In this document: in pieces, positions 43,148 through 51,222 of the stretch | Numbering within the stretch: the first letter of the stretch is position 1 | Layout of the letters: each line of letters starts with the position of its first letter | Origin: JAVJST01 sp965229715 | GTDB lineage: Bacteria > Pseudomonadota > Alphaproteobacteria > Rhodospirillales > Casp-alpha2 | Assembly: GCA_965229715.1 (NCBI GenBank) | Contig: CBDDJL010000001.1 | Coordinates: 1-64,000 of the forward strand | Length of the DNA: 64,000 bases | Direction: 5' to 3' | Translations under genes and position numbers: made by a program | Notes under the pieces: generated by a model | Database searches by the model: none | Seen by the model: only the letters and a program-made list of their open reading frames with translations | Told to the model about the DNA's origin: nothing

Positions 43148-43900
43148 ATGGGACTGGACGGCCAATCAATCATCATCACAGGTGCCAGCAGCGGCATCGG
43201 CGCCGCGGCGGCGCGCCTGTTTGCGAAAGCCGGCGCCAAACTGGTTCTGGGCGCCCGGCGCGCGGACCGAATTCGGCAACTCGCGGACGAGATCGTCAAG
43301 CAGGGCGGCACTGCCGTCTGGCTCGACGGCGATGTCGGCGACGAGGGTTATGCGGCCTGTCTGGTCGACCTGGCGGTAACGTCCCACGGCGGACTCGACG
43401 GCGCGTTCAACAATGCCGGCACGACCGGCAACCTGTCACCGGTTCACGAAATGGAGACGCGTAACTGGGACACTGTCATCGCCACCAACCTGACCGGCGC
43501 CTACTATGCGGCGAAGTACCAGATTCCGGCGATCGAACGGCGCGGCGGCGGCGCCATGGTCTTCACGTCGTCGTTCGTCGGGCCCGCGAGCGCGGGGCTG
43601 CCCGGCATGGCCGCCTATGCGGCGTCGAAGGCCGGACTGGTCGGGCTGGTCCGTTCGCTGGCCGTCGACCACGGCCCCGGCGGCATCCGGATCAACGCAC
43701 TGTTGCCGGGCGGGACGATCACCGCCATGGCCGGCGACGATCCCGATGTTCATGAATACATTGCCGGGCTTCATCCGTTGCAACGCATGGCCACGCCCGA
43801 TGAGATTGCCGAGGCGGCGATGTTCCTGCTGTCAGACCAGTCGTCGTTCATTACCGGCAGCGCGCTCTTCGCCGACGGCGGGGTTTCGGTGCGGCTTTAA
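43148..43900 (+). CDS. Short-chain dehydrogenase/reductase (SDR)
   Basis: The 250-residue classical SDR has the NAD(P) motif IITGASSGIGAAAARLF (about 9-25), NNAG (about 90), catalytic Ser in FTSSFVG, and the YxxxK pair Tyr157/Lys161 (AAYAASKAG). The final DGGVSVRL is the usual SDR ending. The Arg after the glycine motif (GARRAD) hints at NADP preference. GGGAG lies eight bases before ATG 43148. The substrate is unknown; the neighbouring di-iron hydroxylase suggests a shared lipid or alcohol pathway, which is inference. Confidence 0.9.
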   Translation: MGLDGQSIIITGASSGIGAAAARLFAKAGAKLVLGARRADRIRQLADEIVKQGGTAVWLDGDVGDEGYAACLVDLAVTSHGGLDGAFNNAGTTGNLSPVHEMETRNWDTVIATNLTGAYYAAKYQIPAIERRGGGAMVFTSSFVGPASAGLPGMAAYAASKAGLVGLVRSLAVDHGPGGIRINALLPGGTITAMAGDDPDVHEYIAGLHPLQRMATPDEIAEAAMFLLSDQSSFITGSALFADGGVSVRL

Positions 43901-43915
43901 CGATACGGGCGGCGT

Positions 43916-44350
43916 CTAGACGGCCAGCGGCGCGTCGGGGACCCAAACGTAGCCCTCGTCGTCCATGATCACCGCCTCGCGGGTGCCGTGCGGCTTGTCC
44001 ATGGCGCCGGCGAGCACCGTATGGCCGGCGTCTCGCGCCCTGGCCTCGACGGCGTCCGGGTCGACGTTGTGAAGCCGCAACTCGACGCCCTGCCCGCGCG
44101 CCGCCGCATCCTCGATGCCGGCCAAGACATTGTCCCGGTAGGTGTGATCGGCGTGCAGCATCCATTCATGGCCGTCGTGGCGGATCACCGCGAAATCGCT
44201 GTCAGCGTAGACCACTTCGCAGCCAAGCACGTCGCGCTGGAACGCCACCGCACGCATGACGTCGGCATACAGCAGATTGACGCCGAAGCCCTTGAGGCTG
44301 CGGCCGTAGTCCTCGGCGGACATCCACGGCGTCTGATCGCTTTTTTTCAT
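43916..44350 (-). CDS. VOC-superfamily (glyoxalase/bleomycin-resistance-like) protein
   Basis: The 144-residue protein shows the paired beta-alpha-beta-beta-beta modules of the vicinal-oxygen-chelate fold: LLYADVMRAVAFQRDVLGCE at the start, FAVIRHDGHEWMLHAD, and REAVIMDDEGYVWVPDAP at the end. Candidate metal ligands are His and Glu in these strands, but the exact reaction cannot be told. ATG 44350 is preferred; a longer in-frame start would add a stretch without family features. It converges on the SDR gene. Confidence 0.78.
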   Translation of the reverse strand: MKKSDQTPWMSAEDYGRSLKGFGVNLLYADVMRAVAFQRDVLGCEVVYADSDFAVIRHDGHEWMLHADHTYRDNVLAGIEDAAARGQGVELRLHNVDPDAVEARARDAGHTVLAGAMDKPHGTREAVIMDDEGYVWVPDAPLAV

Positions 44351-44570
44351 GGTCTCATCGTTGAACGAAAAACGACCCCATTGGAAGGGCCGCTTTGTGA
44401 CGGTTTGAAGTGCCGGATCGCAAACAGCGTCCCACGTTGTCCAATGACAAATTGTCAACTCAAGATTGATCCGCAATACTTCGAATGCCGTCTACTGAGA
44501 ATCAGAACACACCGCATACACTTATTAGACTAGTATCGTATCTTCATTTCCCCAAAACCTTGGATAATCG

Positions 44571-45026
44571 ATGTACCGATTTACTAAATTGATCTTATTT
44601 GTTGTCACCTTGGTATCGGCACTCACGCCATTCGATGCATACTCTCAGGATGTCAATTCGCCGGAAGAGGTGATGGCGGGCTTTTGTGGAAATATTGCTT
44701 CCGATCCCGAGATGGCCGCAGCTTATATCGCAAACTCCATCAAATTTGGATCGACGAAGACAGGCACTGAAGTGATGGAAGCCAAGCTGGCGCTGCAAAG
44801 TAGCTTTGAAAAGTTTACTAACACGTTCGGAGAGGTTCTCTCGTGTTCATACGCGCACACGGCTTCGATCGGTTCGGAGATAAAGAAGTTGGTCTACGTT
44901 GTCGTTTATCCGCTGCGCCCGATTGTTGTTCAAGGCCACTTCATGCGAATTGATGAAGGCTGGCGGATGTATTCATTCCAATTCATAGAAGAGGCGGAGA
45001 AATTTCCCTATCTAGTCGACCACTGA
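44571..45026 (+). CDS. Secreted protein of unknown function, low GC
   Basis: The 151-residue product has a signal peptide (MYRFTKLILFVVTLVSALTP, likely cleaved near AYS-QD). Its small mature domain ends in a run of strands (KKLVYVVVYPLRPIVVQGHF), like an NTF2-like or DUF4019-type domain. Base composition and codon use are clearly more AT-rich than its neighbours, as is the upstream 100 bases, pointing to recent acquisition. No partner gene is apparent and I cannot name a function. Confidence 0.7.
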   Translation: MYRFTKLILFVVTLVSALTPFDAYSQDVNSPEEVMAGFCGNIASDPEMAAAYIANSIKFGSTKTGTEVMEAKLALQSSFEKFTNTFGEVLSCSYAHTASIGSEIKKLVYVVVYPLRPIVVQGHFMRIDEGWRMYSFQFIEEAEKFPYLVDH

Positions 45027-45147
45027 TCTCCAGTCGTGCCATATGTTCGTCAATCTATCGACAGCAGACCAATGAAACCCACGATCCACGCGCGACTGGC
45101 CAACCCTTCCACCCCCAGTCGCGCGCTGCCGCTCGATAGATTACGGC

Positions 45148-46701
45148 CTAGTAACTCGCGTCCGGCATCGCGTTCTTGCGTTCGGCGATGAAGGCCTGGA
45201 GCGCCTCGTCGACGCCCGGGTCGATCTCCGGGGCCTGGTACTCGTTCAGCAGCTTTTTCACGCGCGTATTGGCGTGCATGACGGTATCCGGCGCACCCTC
45301 GGAGTCCCACTGTTCGAACGGCCGGTAGTCGGCGATTTTCGACTGATAAAACGCGGTTTCGAAGTTGCGGTTGGTGTGCGCGCAGCCGAGGTAATGCTTG
45401 CCGGGACCGACCTCGCGGATCGCGTCCATGGCCTGGCCCTCTTCGGAAAAATCGACGCCCTGGGCGAGGCGTTGCATCATGCCGAGCTGATCGGCGTCCA
45501 TGACCAGCTTTTCGAAGCTCGACACCAGGCCGCCCTCGAGCCAGCCCGCCGCGTGCAGCATGAAGTTGACGCCCGCCAACACCGCCGGCAGCAGCGTGTG
45601 CGCGCTCTCGTACGCCGCCTGGGCGTCGGGTAGCTTCGATGTGCAGAGCGAACCGCCGGAACGGAACGGCAGGCCGGCCCGGCGCACCAGCTGGGCGCCG
45701 GTGGTCAGGATCAGGTTGGGCTCCGGCGTGCCGAAGGTCGGCGCGCCCGACTGCATCGACATCGAGCTCGAGAACATGCCGAACACCACCGGCGCACCCG
45801 GCCGGACAAGCTGGGTCAGCGCACAGCCGGCGAGGCCCTCGGCCAACGCCTGGGTCAGGGTGCCGGCGACGCTCGCCGGCGCCATGGCGCCGGAAATGAT
45901 GAACGGCGACACGATACAGGCCTGATTGGCCGCCGCGTAGACCTTGAGTGCGCCCATCATGGTCTCGTCGAAGACCATCGGCGAATTGGCGTTAATCAGG
46001 TTGATGACGACGCAGTTCTGATCGACGAACTCCTCGCCGAACAGGATGCGGCACATGGCGACGGTGTCTTCCGCGCGTTCCGGCGCCGTCACCGAGCCCA
46101 TGAACGGCTTGTCGGAATACCGCATATGGGAATAGACCATGTCGAGATGGCGCTTGTTGACCGGCACGTCGACCGGTTCGCACACCGTGCCGCCGGAATG
46201 ATGCAGATAGGTCGACGAGTAGATCAGCTTCACGAAGTTCTGGAAGTCCTCGAGCGTGCCGTAGCGGCGGCCCTGATCGAGATCGCGCACGAAAGGCGGT
46301 CCGTAGACCGGTGCGAATACGGTCGAGCCGTCGCCGATCTTGACGCTCTTTTCCGCGTTGCGGGCGTGCTGGATGAACTGCGCCGGCGCGGTCTTGATGA
46401 TCTCGCGCAGCATGCCGGGTTCGAAGCGGACACGCTCGCCGTCGACCTTGGCGCCGGCATTCTTCCAGAGATCGAGCACCTCCGGGTCGTCGCGGAAGTC
46501 GAGACCGATCTCGGCGAGCACCGTGTCGGCGTTGCGTTCGATGATCTCGCACTGCTCTTCGGTGCAGTACTCGTTGAACGGGATGTTGCGCTGGATGTAC
46601 TTGGCCGTGGTGACCGCACCCGATTGCCGCGACGCGCGCCGGGCATCGCGCCCGCCGCCCCTGGAACGTCCCTGGGCCCGCCTGCCGCCTTCTTCCGCCA
46701 T
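45148..46701 (-). CDS. Trimethylamine methyltransferase-like protein (MttB family, non-pyrrolysine)
   Basis: The 517-residue protein belongs to the MttB superfamily, TIM-barrel methyltransferases that move methyl groups from quaternary or tertiary amines to a corrinoid protein. Family blocks include LDFRDDPEVLDLWKNAGAKV, SGGTVCEPVDVPVN and GAPVVFGMFSSSMSMQSGAP. The frame is uninterrupted, so it lacks the amber-encoded pyrrolysine of true MttB and resembles glycine-betaine-type MtgB homologues. ATG 46701 is chosen because AGGAG lies just upstream; ATG 46746 is also in frame. The N-terminal 35 residues are an Arg/Gly-rich tail. No corrinoid-protein gene is nearby. Confidence 0.88.
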   Translation of the reverse strand: MAEEGGRRAQGRSRGGGRDARRASRQSGAVTTAKYIQRNIPFNEYCTEEQCEIIERNADTVLAEIGLDFRDDPEVLDLWKNAGAKVDGERVRFEPGMLREIIKTAPAQFIQHARNAEKSVKIGDGSTVFAPVYGPPFVRDLDQGRRYGTLEDFQNFVKLIYSSTYLHHSGGTVCEPVDVPVNKRHLDMVYSHMRYSDKPFMGSVTAPERAEDTVAMCRILFGEEFVDQNCVVINLINANSPMVFDETMMGALKVYAAANQACIVSPFIISGAMAPASVAGTLTQALAEGLAGCALTQLVRPGAPVVFGMFSSSMSMQSGAPTFGTPEPNLILTTGAQLVRRAGLPFRSGGSLCTSKLPDAQAAYESAHTLLPAVLAGVNFMLHAAGWLEGGLVSSFEKLVMDADQLGMMQRLAQGVDFSEEGQAMDAIREVGPGKHYLGCAHTNRNFETAFYQSKIADYRPFEQWDSEGAPDTVMHANTRVKKLLNEYQAPEIDPGVDEALQAFIAERKNAMPDASY

Positions 46702-47024
46702 GTTCGACTCCTGAGTCTTCGTGTGATCTTCGGTGATGTCTGCCATTATACGCCGCTACATGATGCCACTAATCCGGCTTCGCCACATAGTTTTCCGTAT
46801 CCGCCACACCGGCGGCGGCGTACCGTTTCATGGCGTGAAAAATCGGAAAAACGTCGCAAATTGACCGTCCCGCACCCGCGGGCAGATGGTTCTTTCCCCT
46901 ATCGTGGCAAGAGGCGCGGAGTCTCCTTGACAACAGGGGCTTCGAAACCCTACTTATCCGCGGTTTTATTGCGCCTGCGAAGAGCAGGCATCGCCGACAC
47001 TCAGGCAGAGGATTTCCCCACTCC
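46702..47024. other. Divergent intergenic region between the MttB-like gene and etfB
   Basis: These 323 bases contain no gene I can support. They hold the upstream regions of both divergent genes. A reasonable sigma-70-like promoter for etfBA is listed separately. The rest shows no clear palindrome or repeat. Confidence 0.6.
46926..46955 (+). promoter_or_regulatory. Putative sigma-70 promoter of etfBA
   Basis: A perfect -35 hexamer TTGACA (46926-46931) is followed after 18 bases by TACTTA (46950-46955), a moderate -10 match. This gives a leader of roughly 60-65 bases before the etfB ATG. Confidence 0.5.
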
Positions 47025-47777
47025 ATGAAGGTATTAGTCCCGATCAAGCGCGTTATCGACGCCAACATCAAGGTCCGCGTCAAAGGCGACCAAAGCGGCG
47101 TCGAAACACAGAACGTCAAAATGGCCATGAACCCGTTTTGCGAAATTGCCGTCGAGGCGGCCGTTCGCATGAAGGAAGCAGGCAACGCGGACGAGATCAT
47201 CGTCGTCAGCGTCGGTCCGTCGACGTCGCAGGAGACGCTGCGCACCGGCCTCGCCATGGGCGCCGACCGCGCGATCCTGGTCGAGACCGACGACCCGCTC
47301 GAACCGCTCTCCGTCGCCAAGGTCCTGAAGGCCGTGGTCGAAAAGGAAGAGCCGGGCATGGTCATCGTCGGCAAGCAGGCGATCGACGGCGACAACAACC
47401 AGACCGGACAGATGCTGGCGGCAATGCTAGGTTGGGCACAGGGTACGTTCGTTTCGAAAATCGACGGCTCGGGCGACGCCATCAAGGTGACCCGGGAAGT
47501 CGACAGCGGTCTTGCCACCGTCGAAATCAAGACGCCTGCCGTCGTCACCGTCGATCTGCGCCTCAACGAGCCGCGCTACGCCAGCCTGCCGAACATCATG
47601 AAGGCCAAGAAAAAGCAGCTCGACACCATGACGCCGGCCGATCTCGGCTGTGACATGACGCCGCGCGTCAAGGTTCTCAAGGTAACCGAACCGCCGGCGC
47701 GCGAAGCCGGCGTCAAGGTCGCGAACGTCGCCGAACTGGTCGACAAACTCCGGAACGAAGCGAAGGTGATCTCATGA
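47025..47777 (+). CDS. etfB: Electron transfer flavoprotein beta subunit
   Basis: EtfB (250 residues) is the AMP-binding subunit of the electron-transfer flavoprotein, which carries electrons from acyl-CoA and amine dehydrogenases to ETF-ubiquinone oxidoreductase. It starts MKVLVPIKRVIDANIKVRVK and has NPFCEIAVEAAVRMKEAG, GKQAIDGDNNQTGQMLAAML and the C-terminal anchoring segment. Its stop overlaps the etfA start in an ATGA. The nearby MttB-like and acyl-CoA-type genes are possible users. Confidence 0.97.
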   Translation: MKVLVPIKRVIDANIKVRVKGDQSGVETQNVKMAMNPFCEIAVEAAVRMKEAGNADEIIVVSVGPSTSQETLRTGLAMGADRAILVETDDPLEPLSVAKVLKAVVEKEEPGMVIVGKQAIDGDNNQTGQMLAAMLGWAQGTFVSKIDGSGDAIKVTREVDSGLATVEIKTPAVVTVDLRLNEPRYASLPNIMKAKKKQLDTMTPADLGCDMTPRVKVLKVTEPPAREAGVKVANVAELVDKLRNEAKVIS

Positions 47778-48706
47778 GCACGCTAGTCATCGCCGAACAC
47801 GATAACGCCGAGCTCGCCTCGGGAACCTTTTCCGCCGTCGCCGCGGCCGGCCAGATTTCCGGCGATATCGACATCCTCGTCGCCGGTTCGGGCTGCGGGG
47901 CCGTCGCCGAAGCCGCCACCAAGATCCCTGGCGTCGCCAAGGTTCTGGTCGCCGATGCGCCGGAGTACGAGCACGACATCGCAGAGAACGTGGCGCCGCT
48001 GCTGGTCAAGCTGGCCGAGAACTACAGCCACGTCGTTGCCGCCGCATCGACCTTCGGCAAGAACGTGATGCCGCGCGCCGCCGCGCTGCTCGACGTGCAG
48101 CAGGTCTCCGACATCATCGGTATCGAGAGCGACGACACCTTCGTGCGCCCGATCTATGCCGGTAATGCCATTGCCACCGTGCAGTCGACCGACAAGGTCA
48201 AGTTCGTCACCGTGCGTACGACATCGTTCGAGCCCGTCGAGGCCGAGGGCGGATCCGCTTCCACCGAGACCGTCGACGGCACCGGCGATGCCGGCCTTGC
48301 CACGTTCGTCGGCGCCGAGGTCAGCGAAAGCGACCGGCCGGAACTGACCACCGCCAAGGTCGTCATTTCGGGCGGACGCGGCATGAAGTCGGGCGACAAT
48401 TTCGAAATGCTGGAAAAGGTCGCCGACAAGCTCGGCGCCGCGGTCGGCGCATCGCGCGCCGCGGTCGACGCGGGTTACGTGACCAACGACTTCCAGGTCG
48501 GCCAGACCGGCAAGGTCGTCGCCCCGGATCTCTACATCGCCGTCGGCATTTCGGGGGCCATTCAGCACCTCGCCGGCATGAAGGACTCCAAGGTCATCGC
48601 CTGCATCAACAACGACGAGGAAGCGCCGATCTTCCAGGTCGCGGACTACGGCCTCGTCGCCGACCTATTCGATGCGGTGCCGGAACTGGACAAGGAACTG
48701 GGGTAG
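47774..48706 (+). CDS. etfA: Electron transfer flavoprotein alpha subunit
   Basis: EtfA (310 residues) binds the FAD of the electron-transfer flavoprotein. The C-terminal FAD domain has the typical VVISGGRGMKSGDNFEML, GASRAAVDAGYVTNDFQVGQ and YIAVGISGAIQHLAGMKDSK blocks, followed by IACINNDEEAPIFQVADYGL. It overlaps etfB by four bases and ends the operon before a strong terminator. Confidence 0.97.
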   Translation: MSTLVIAEHDNAELASGTFSAVAAAGQISGDIDILVAGSGCGAVAEAATKIPGVAKVLVADAPEYEHDIAENVAPLLVKLAENYSHVVAAASTFGKNVMPRAAALLDVQQVSDIIGIESDDTFVRPIYAGNAIATVQSTDKVKFVTVRTTSFEPVEAEGGSASTETVDGTGDAGLATFVGAEVSESDRPELTTAKVVISGGRGMKSGDNFEMLEKVADKLGAAVGASRAAVDAGYVTNDFQVGQTGKVVAPDLYIAVGISGAIQHLAGMKDSKVIACINNDEEAPIFQVADYGLVADLFDAVPELDKELG

Positions 48707-48802
48707 CCAGCCGAGCCCCATCGCGCCGCACCGCGCGACGGGAGATGGTTGGGTTGGCCCGTCGCGCATCTGACGTGGTCAACACCCGGTCCGAGAATAC
48801 GA

Positions 48803-48833
48803 AACGCCCCGGTCTTCGGATCGGGGCGTTTTT
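48803..48833. terminator. Bidirectional rho-independent terminator after etfA and the CGNR gene
   Basis: AACGCCCCG (48803-48811) and CGGGGCGTT (48822-48830) pair perfectly around a ten-base loop, with a T-run to 48833 on the plus strand. A's before the stem give a short T-run on the minus strand, where the convergent CGNR gene ends at 48834. Confidence 0.92.
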
Positions 48834-49448
48834 CTATTGATCGCGGCGGTGGCGGGCGACCTTCTCGCGATTGCCACAGGTCTCCATACGGCACCACTTG
48901 CGCCCGACACCGCGGCCGAAGTCAAGAAATAGTCCAGTGCAGCGTCCGCATTCCTTCAACCGTTTCAGATCGCCCCGAATCAAGAGATCTAGCGCCTCGC
49001 CGACGATCCGCGCGCGAATAACGGAGACGCCGAAATCGGCAACGGACGAATGCCATGACAGGCCGCGGCCCGCACGGCCCAAAGCGGCGCCGGCAACCAT
49101 CCATCGAATGTCCGCTTCCATGTCGCGCACGTCATGGTTTCCGATGTCTTCATCCCGGCCGATGGCGCCAAAGATACGCCAAAGTCGTTCGCGTATTTCG
49201 TGAAGTTCGGTCAACTCTTTCTCAGCCGGCTCTCGCATCTCTGCCGATGCAAGCTCGGCAATTTCCGAGCGCGTCAAGAGTTCCGACGCGGCGCACCAGG
49301 CAAGTGCGGATGGCCAGTCCGGGATTGCGTCTACGTCGCGGGTTTTCTCGATGTCGTCGACCGTGTTGACAAAATCGAGAACCACGTGGCCGCCGAAAAA
49401 GCCGTGAGTTTTCCAGTTCGGTGAATTTGATGTAACCATTAAAGTCAT
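48834..49448 (-). CDS. CGNR zinc-finger (ABATE-domain) regulator
   Basis: The 204-residue protein has an N-terminal ABATE domain (LDFVNTVDDIEKTRDVDAIP) and a C-terminal CGNR treble-clef zinc finger: CGRCTGLFLDFGRG and then WCRMETCGNREKVARHR, with four Cys as zinc ligands. These proteins are predicted stress-responsive transcription regulators. It diverges from an Asp-nucleophile hydrolase, and a 21-base palindrome and a 13-base direct repeat lie at the shared start region. ATG 49439 (three codons later) is also possible. Confidence 0.87.
   Translation of the reverse strand: MTLMVTSNSPNWKTHGFFGGHVVLDFVNTVDDIEKTRDVDAIPDWPSALAWCAASELLTRSEIAELASAEMREPAEKELTELHEIRERLWRIFGAIGRDEDIGNHDVRDMEADIRWMVAGAALGRAGRGLSWHSSVADFGVSVIRARIVGEALDLLIRGDLKRLKECGRCTGLFLDFGRGVGRKWCRMETCGNREKVARHRRDQ
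49431..49443. repeat. 13-bp direct repeat, copy 1, at the CGNR start
   Basis: TGTAACCATTAAA here is repeated exactly at 49478-49490, 47 bases on. This copy overlaps the first codons of the CGNR gene; the other lies at the edge of the 21-base palindrome. Two identical sites facing the two divergent genes suggest one regulator acting on both. Confidence 0.55.
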
Positions 49449-49482
49449 TTTATTGGTTGAAAAATGATAAAACACGCTGTAA

Positions 49483-49503
49483 CCATTAAATTAAATTTAA
49501 TGG
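49483..49503. promoter_or_regulatory. Perfect 21-bp AT-rich palindrome upstream of the hydrolase
   Basis: CCATTAAATT-A-AATTTAATGG is a perfect inverted repeat with ten-base arms and one central base, ending 18 bases before the hydrolase ATG. It overlaps the second copy of the 13-base direct repeat. Its position over the hydrolase promoter and ribosome-site region is right for an operator, most simply of the divergent CGNR protein. Confidence 0.65.
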
Positions 49504-49521
49504 AAAACCGGAGAGTAAACA

Positions 49522-50328
49522 ATGCTGACACTCGACAAGACCTATGCGTTTCGCGGTCAGAAAGTTGCTTGGGGCGCGATCGGCGACGGCCCGCCCATCG
49601 TCCTCGTGCACGGCTTCCCCTGGTCTGCTCAAGCTTGGCGCAATATCGCTCCGTGGCTCGCCATGAATCGCCGGGTTTATTACTTCGACATGGTCGGCAC
49701 CGGTCAATCGGAAAAGTTCGACGGCCAGGATGTCCGCGAGTGCGTTCAGAGCGATTTGCTCGCGGAACTGATCTCACACTGGTCGCTCGATCGGCCAATG
49801 ATCGTAGGTCACGACTTCGGCGGACTCGCTGTCCTGCGCGCACATTTCGTCAACGGTGTCCAGTACGGCCATCTCGTGCTGTTCAATGCCGTCGCCATCA
49901 TGCCGTCCGGATCCCCGTTCTATTTGCATGTCCACAAACACGAGGCGGCGTTCGCCGGACTGCCGCCCTACGCGCATGAAGCACTGTTCGCCGCCTATAC
50001 GCAAAATGCCGCGTCAACACCGATGACTGCGGAAGCGAGACAGATCTATGCCAAGCCGTACATTGGCGAGACCGGCCAGTCTGCGTTCTACCGTCAGATT
50101 GCCCAAGCGGATACGCAATTTATCGTGGAAGCGGAGGAACGATATGCGCCGCCAGCCTTCGATGTAAACATCGCCTGGGGCGAAGAGGACACGTTCATCC
50201 CCATTGAACGGGGCCGTAAACTTGCCGAATTGCTGGGCGCCCAATCATTCACGCCAATTCCGAAGGCCGCCCACATCGTTCAGGAAGACGCGCCGGAAGC
50301 CCTCGTCGCCGTCATGATGTCAGTCTAG
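49522..50328 (+). CDS. Alpha/beta hydrolase with Asp nucleophile (haloalkane dehalogenase/epoxide hydrolase-like)
   Basis: The 268-residue protein is an alpha/beta hydrolase in which the nucleophile elbow reads VGHDFGG, with Asp98 in place of the usual Ser. Asp nucleophiles occur in haloalkane and haloacetate dehalogenases and epoxide hydrolases. HGFPW (30-34) supplies the oxyanion region and the typical halide-binding Trp position. The base is His in KAAHIVQED near 252, and an acid lies in GEEDTFIP. GGAGAG precedes the ATG. It appears to be controlled together with the divergent CGNR regulator, so an inducible detoxification role is plausible. Confidence 0.85.
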   Translation: MLTLDKTYAFRGQKVAWGAIGDGPPIVLVHGFPWSAQAWRNIAPWLAMNRRVYYFDMVGTGQSEKFDGQDVRECVQSDLLAELISHWSLDRPMIVGHDFGGLAVLRAHFVNGVQYGHLVLFNAVAIMPSGSPFYLHVHKHEAAFAGLPPYAHEALFAAYTQNAASTPMTAEARQIYAKPYIGETGQSAFYRQIAQADTQFIVEAEERYAPPAFDVNIAWGEEDTFIPIERGRKLAELLGAQSFTPIPKAAHIVQEDAPEALVAVMMSV

Positions 50329-50458
50329 GCGAACCGAATCGTTGCCACGAACGCCCTCCCCCAAAAGTATGAGATGACGAATTCGTGCTGGGATTGGTCC
50401 ACGAACGGTATCAGTATTATGGTGTGTACCATACGTGGACCATTGCCCGGCGGTAATC

Positions 50459-51184
50459 ATGGCCGATCTGACACAGCTGAAAACCATACTGATTGCGGAC
50501 GACCATAATCTGTTTCGCCAGGGCCTGAAGCTCGTCTTTCAGGGCCTGATTCCCGACGTCGACATCGTCGAGGCGGGCAATATGGACGAAGCCGCCGATA
50601 TCCTCGACGGCGAACACGTGGTCGATCTGGCGCTGCTCGATCTGGCCATGCCGGGCATGGATCTGCACGACCGCCTGCCCGACGTCTGCCGCAACGCGGC
50701 GCCCGTCCCGGTGGTCATCCTGTCGGCGTTCCAGGACCAGGACGGCGTGCGTGCTGCACTCGAAGCGGGCGCCCGGGGATATCTGCTCAAGGCGTTCTCC
50801 GAGGAAAGCCTGCGTCATGCGCTTGGTCTGATCCTGTCGGGCGAGGTCTATGTGCCCTCGAGCATCCTCGCGCAGCCGTCGGAGGGCGGCGCCTATTCGG
50901 CTGAGATGTCGGTCGAGGCCCGTCAGCGCCCGCATCGCCGCGTGCTGTCAGAGGGAAGCCCGCTGAGCGCCCTTACGCCCCGCCAGTACGATGTCCTGAT
51001 GCTGATCATGCAGGGGCAATCGAACAAGGAAATCGGCCGCACGCTGGGCGTCTACGAGAGCACCGTGAAGGCCCACATCCAGGTCATTCTTCAGAAACTG
51101 AAAGCCGACAACCGGACGCACGCGGCCATGATCGCCCGCGAGTGGGCGCCGCAGTCCCGTTCCGAGCAACGCCCGCCGGGTTAA
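50459..51184 (+). CDS. NarL/LuxR-family response regulator
   Basis: The 241-residue protein has an N-terminal receiver domain with acidic pocket Asp14-Asp15 (IADDHNLFRQG), phosphoacceptor Asp61 (LALLDLAMPGMD) and the Lys in YLLKAF. A C-terminal LuxR helix-turn-helix follows (about 170-230: LTPRQYDVLMLIMQGQSNKE, then STVKAHIQVILQKL). A 60-residue linker joins them. A hybrid histidine kinase lies immediately downstream on the opposite strand and is its probable partner. ATG 50459 starts the receiver; no strong ribosome site is visible. Confidence 0.92.
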   Translation: MADLTQLKTILIADDHNLFRQGLKLVFQGLIPDVDIVEAGNMDEAADILDGEHVVDLALLDLAMPGMDLHDRLPDVCRNAAPVPVVILSAFQDQDGVRAALEAGARGYLLKAFSEESLRHALGLILSGEVYVPSSILAQPSEGGAYSAEMSVEARQRPHRRVLSEGSPLSALTPRQYDVLMLIMQGQSNKEIGRTLGVYESTVKAHIQVILQKLKADNRTHAAMIAREWAPQSRSEQRPPG

Positions 51185-51222
51185 CGCCGCGTGTCACAAA
51201 AATAGCGCCCAGGATTCCGGCC

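Noticed and set aside
45148..46701. Pyrrolysine-containing MttB
   Set aside because: The frame is open throughout with no internal amber codon, so this is a non-pyrrolysine homologue.
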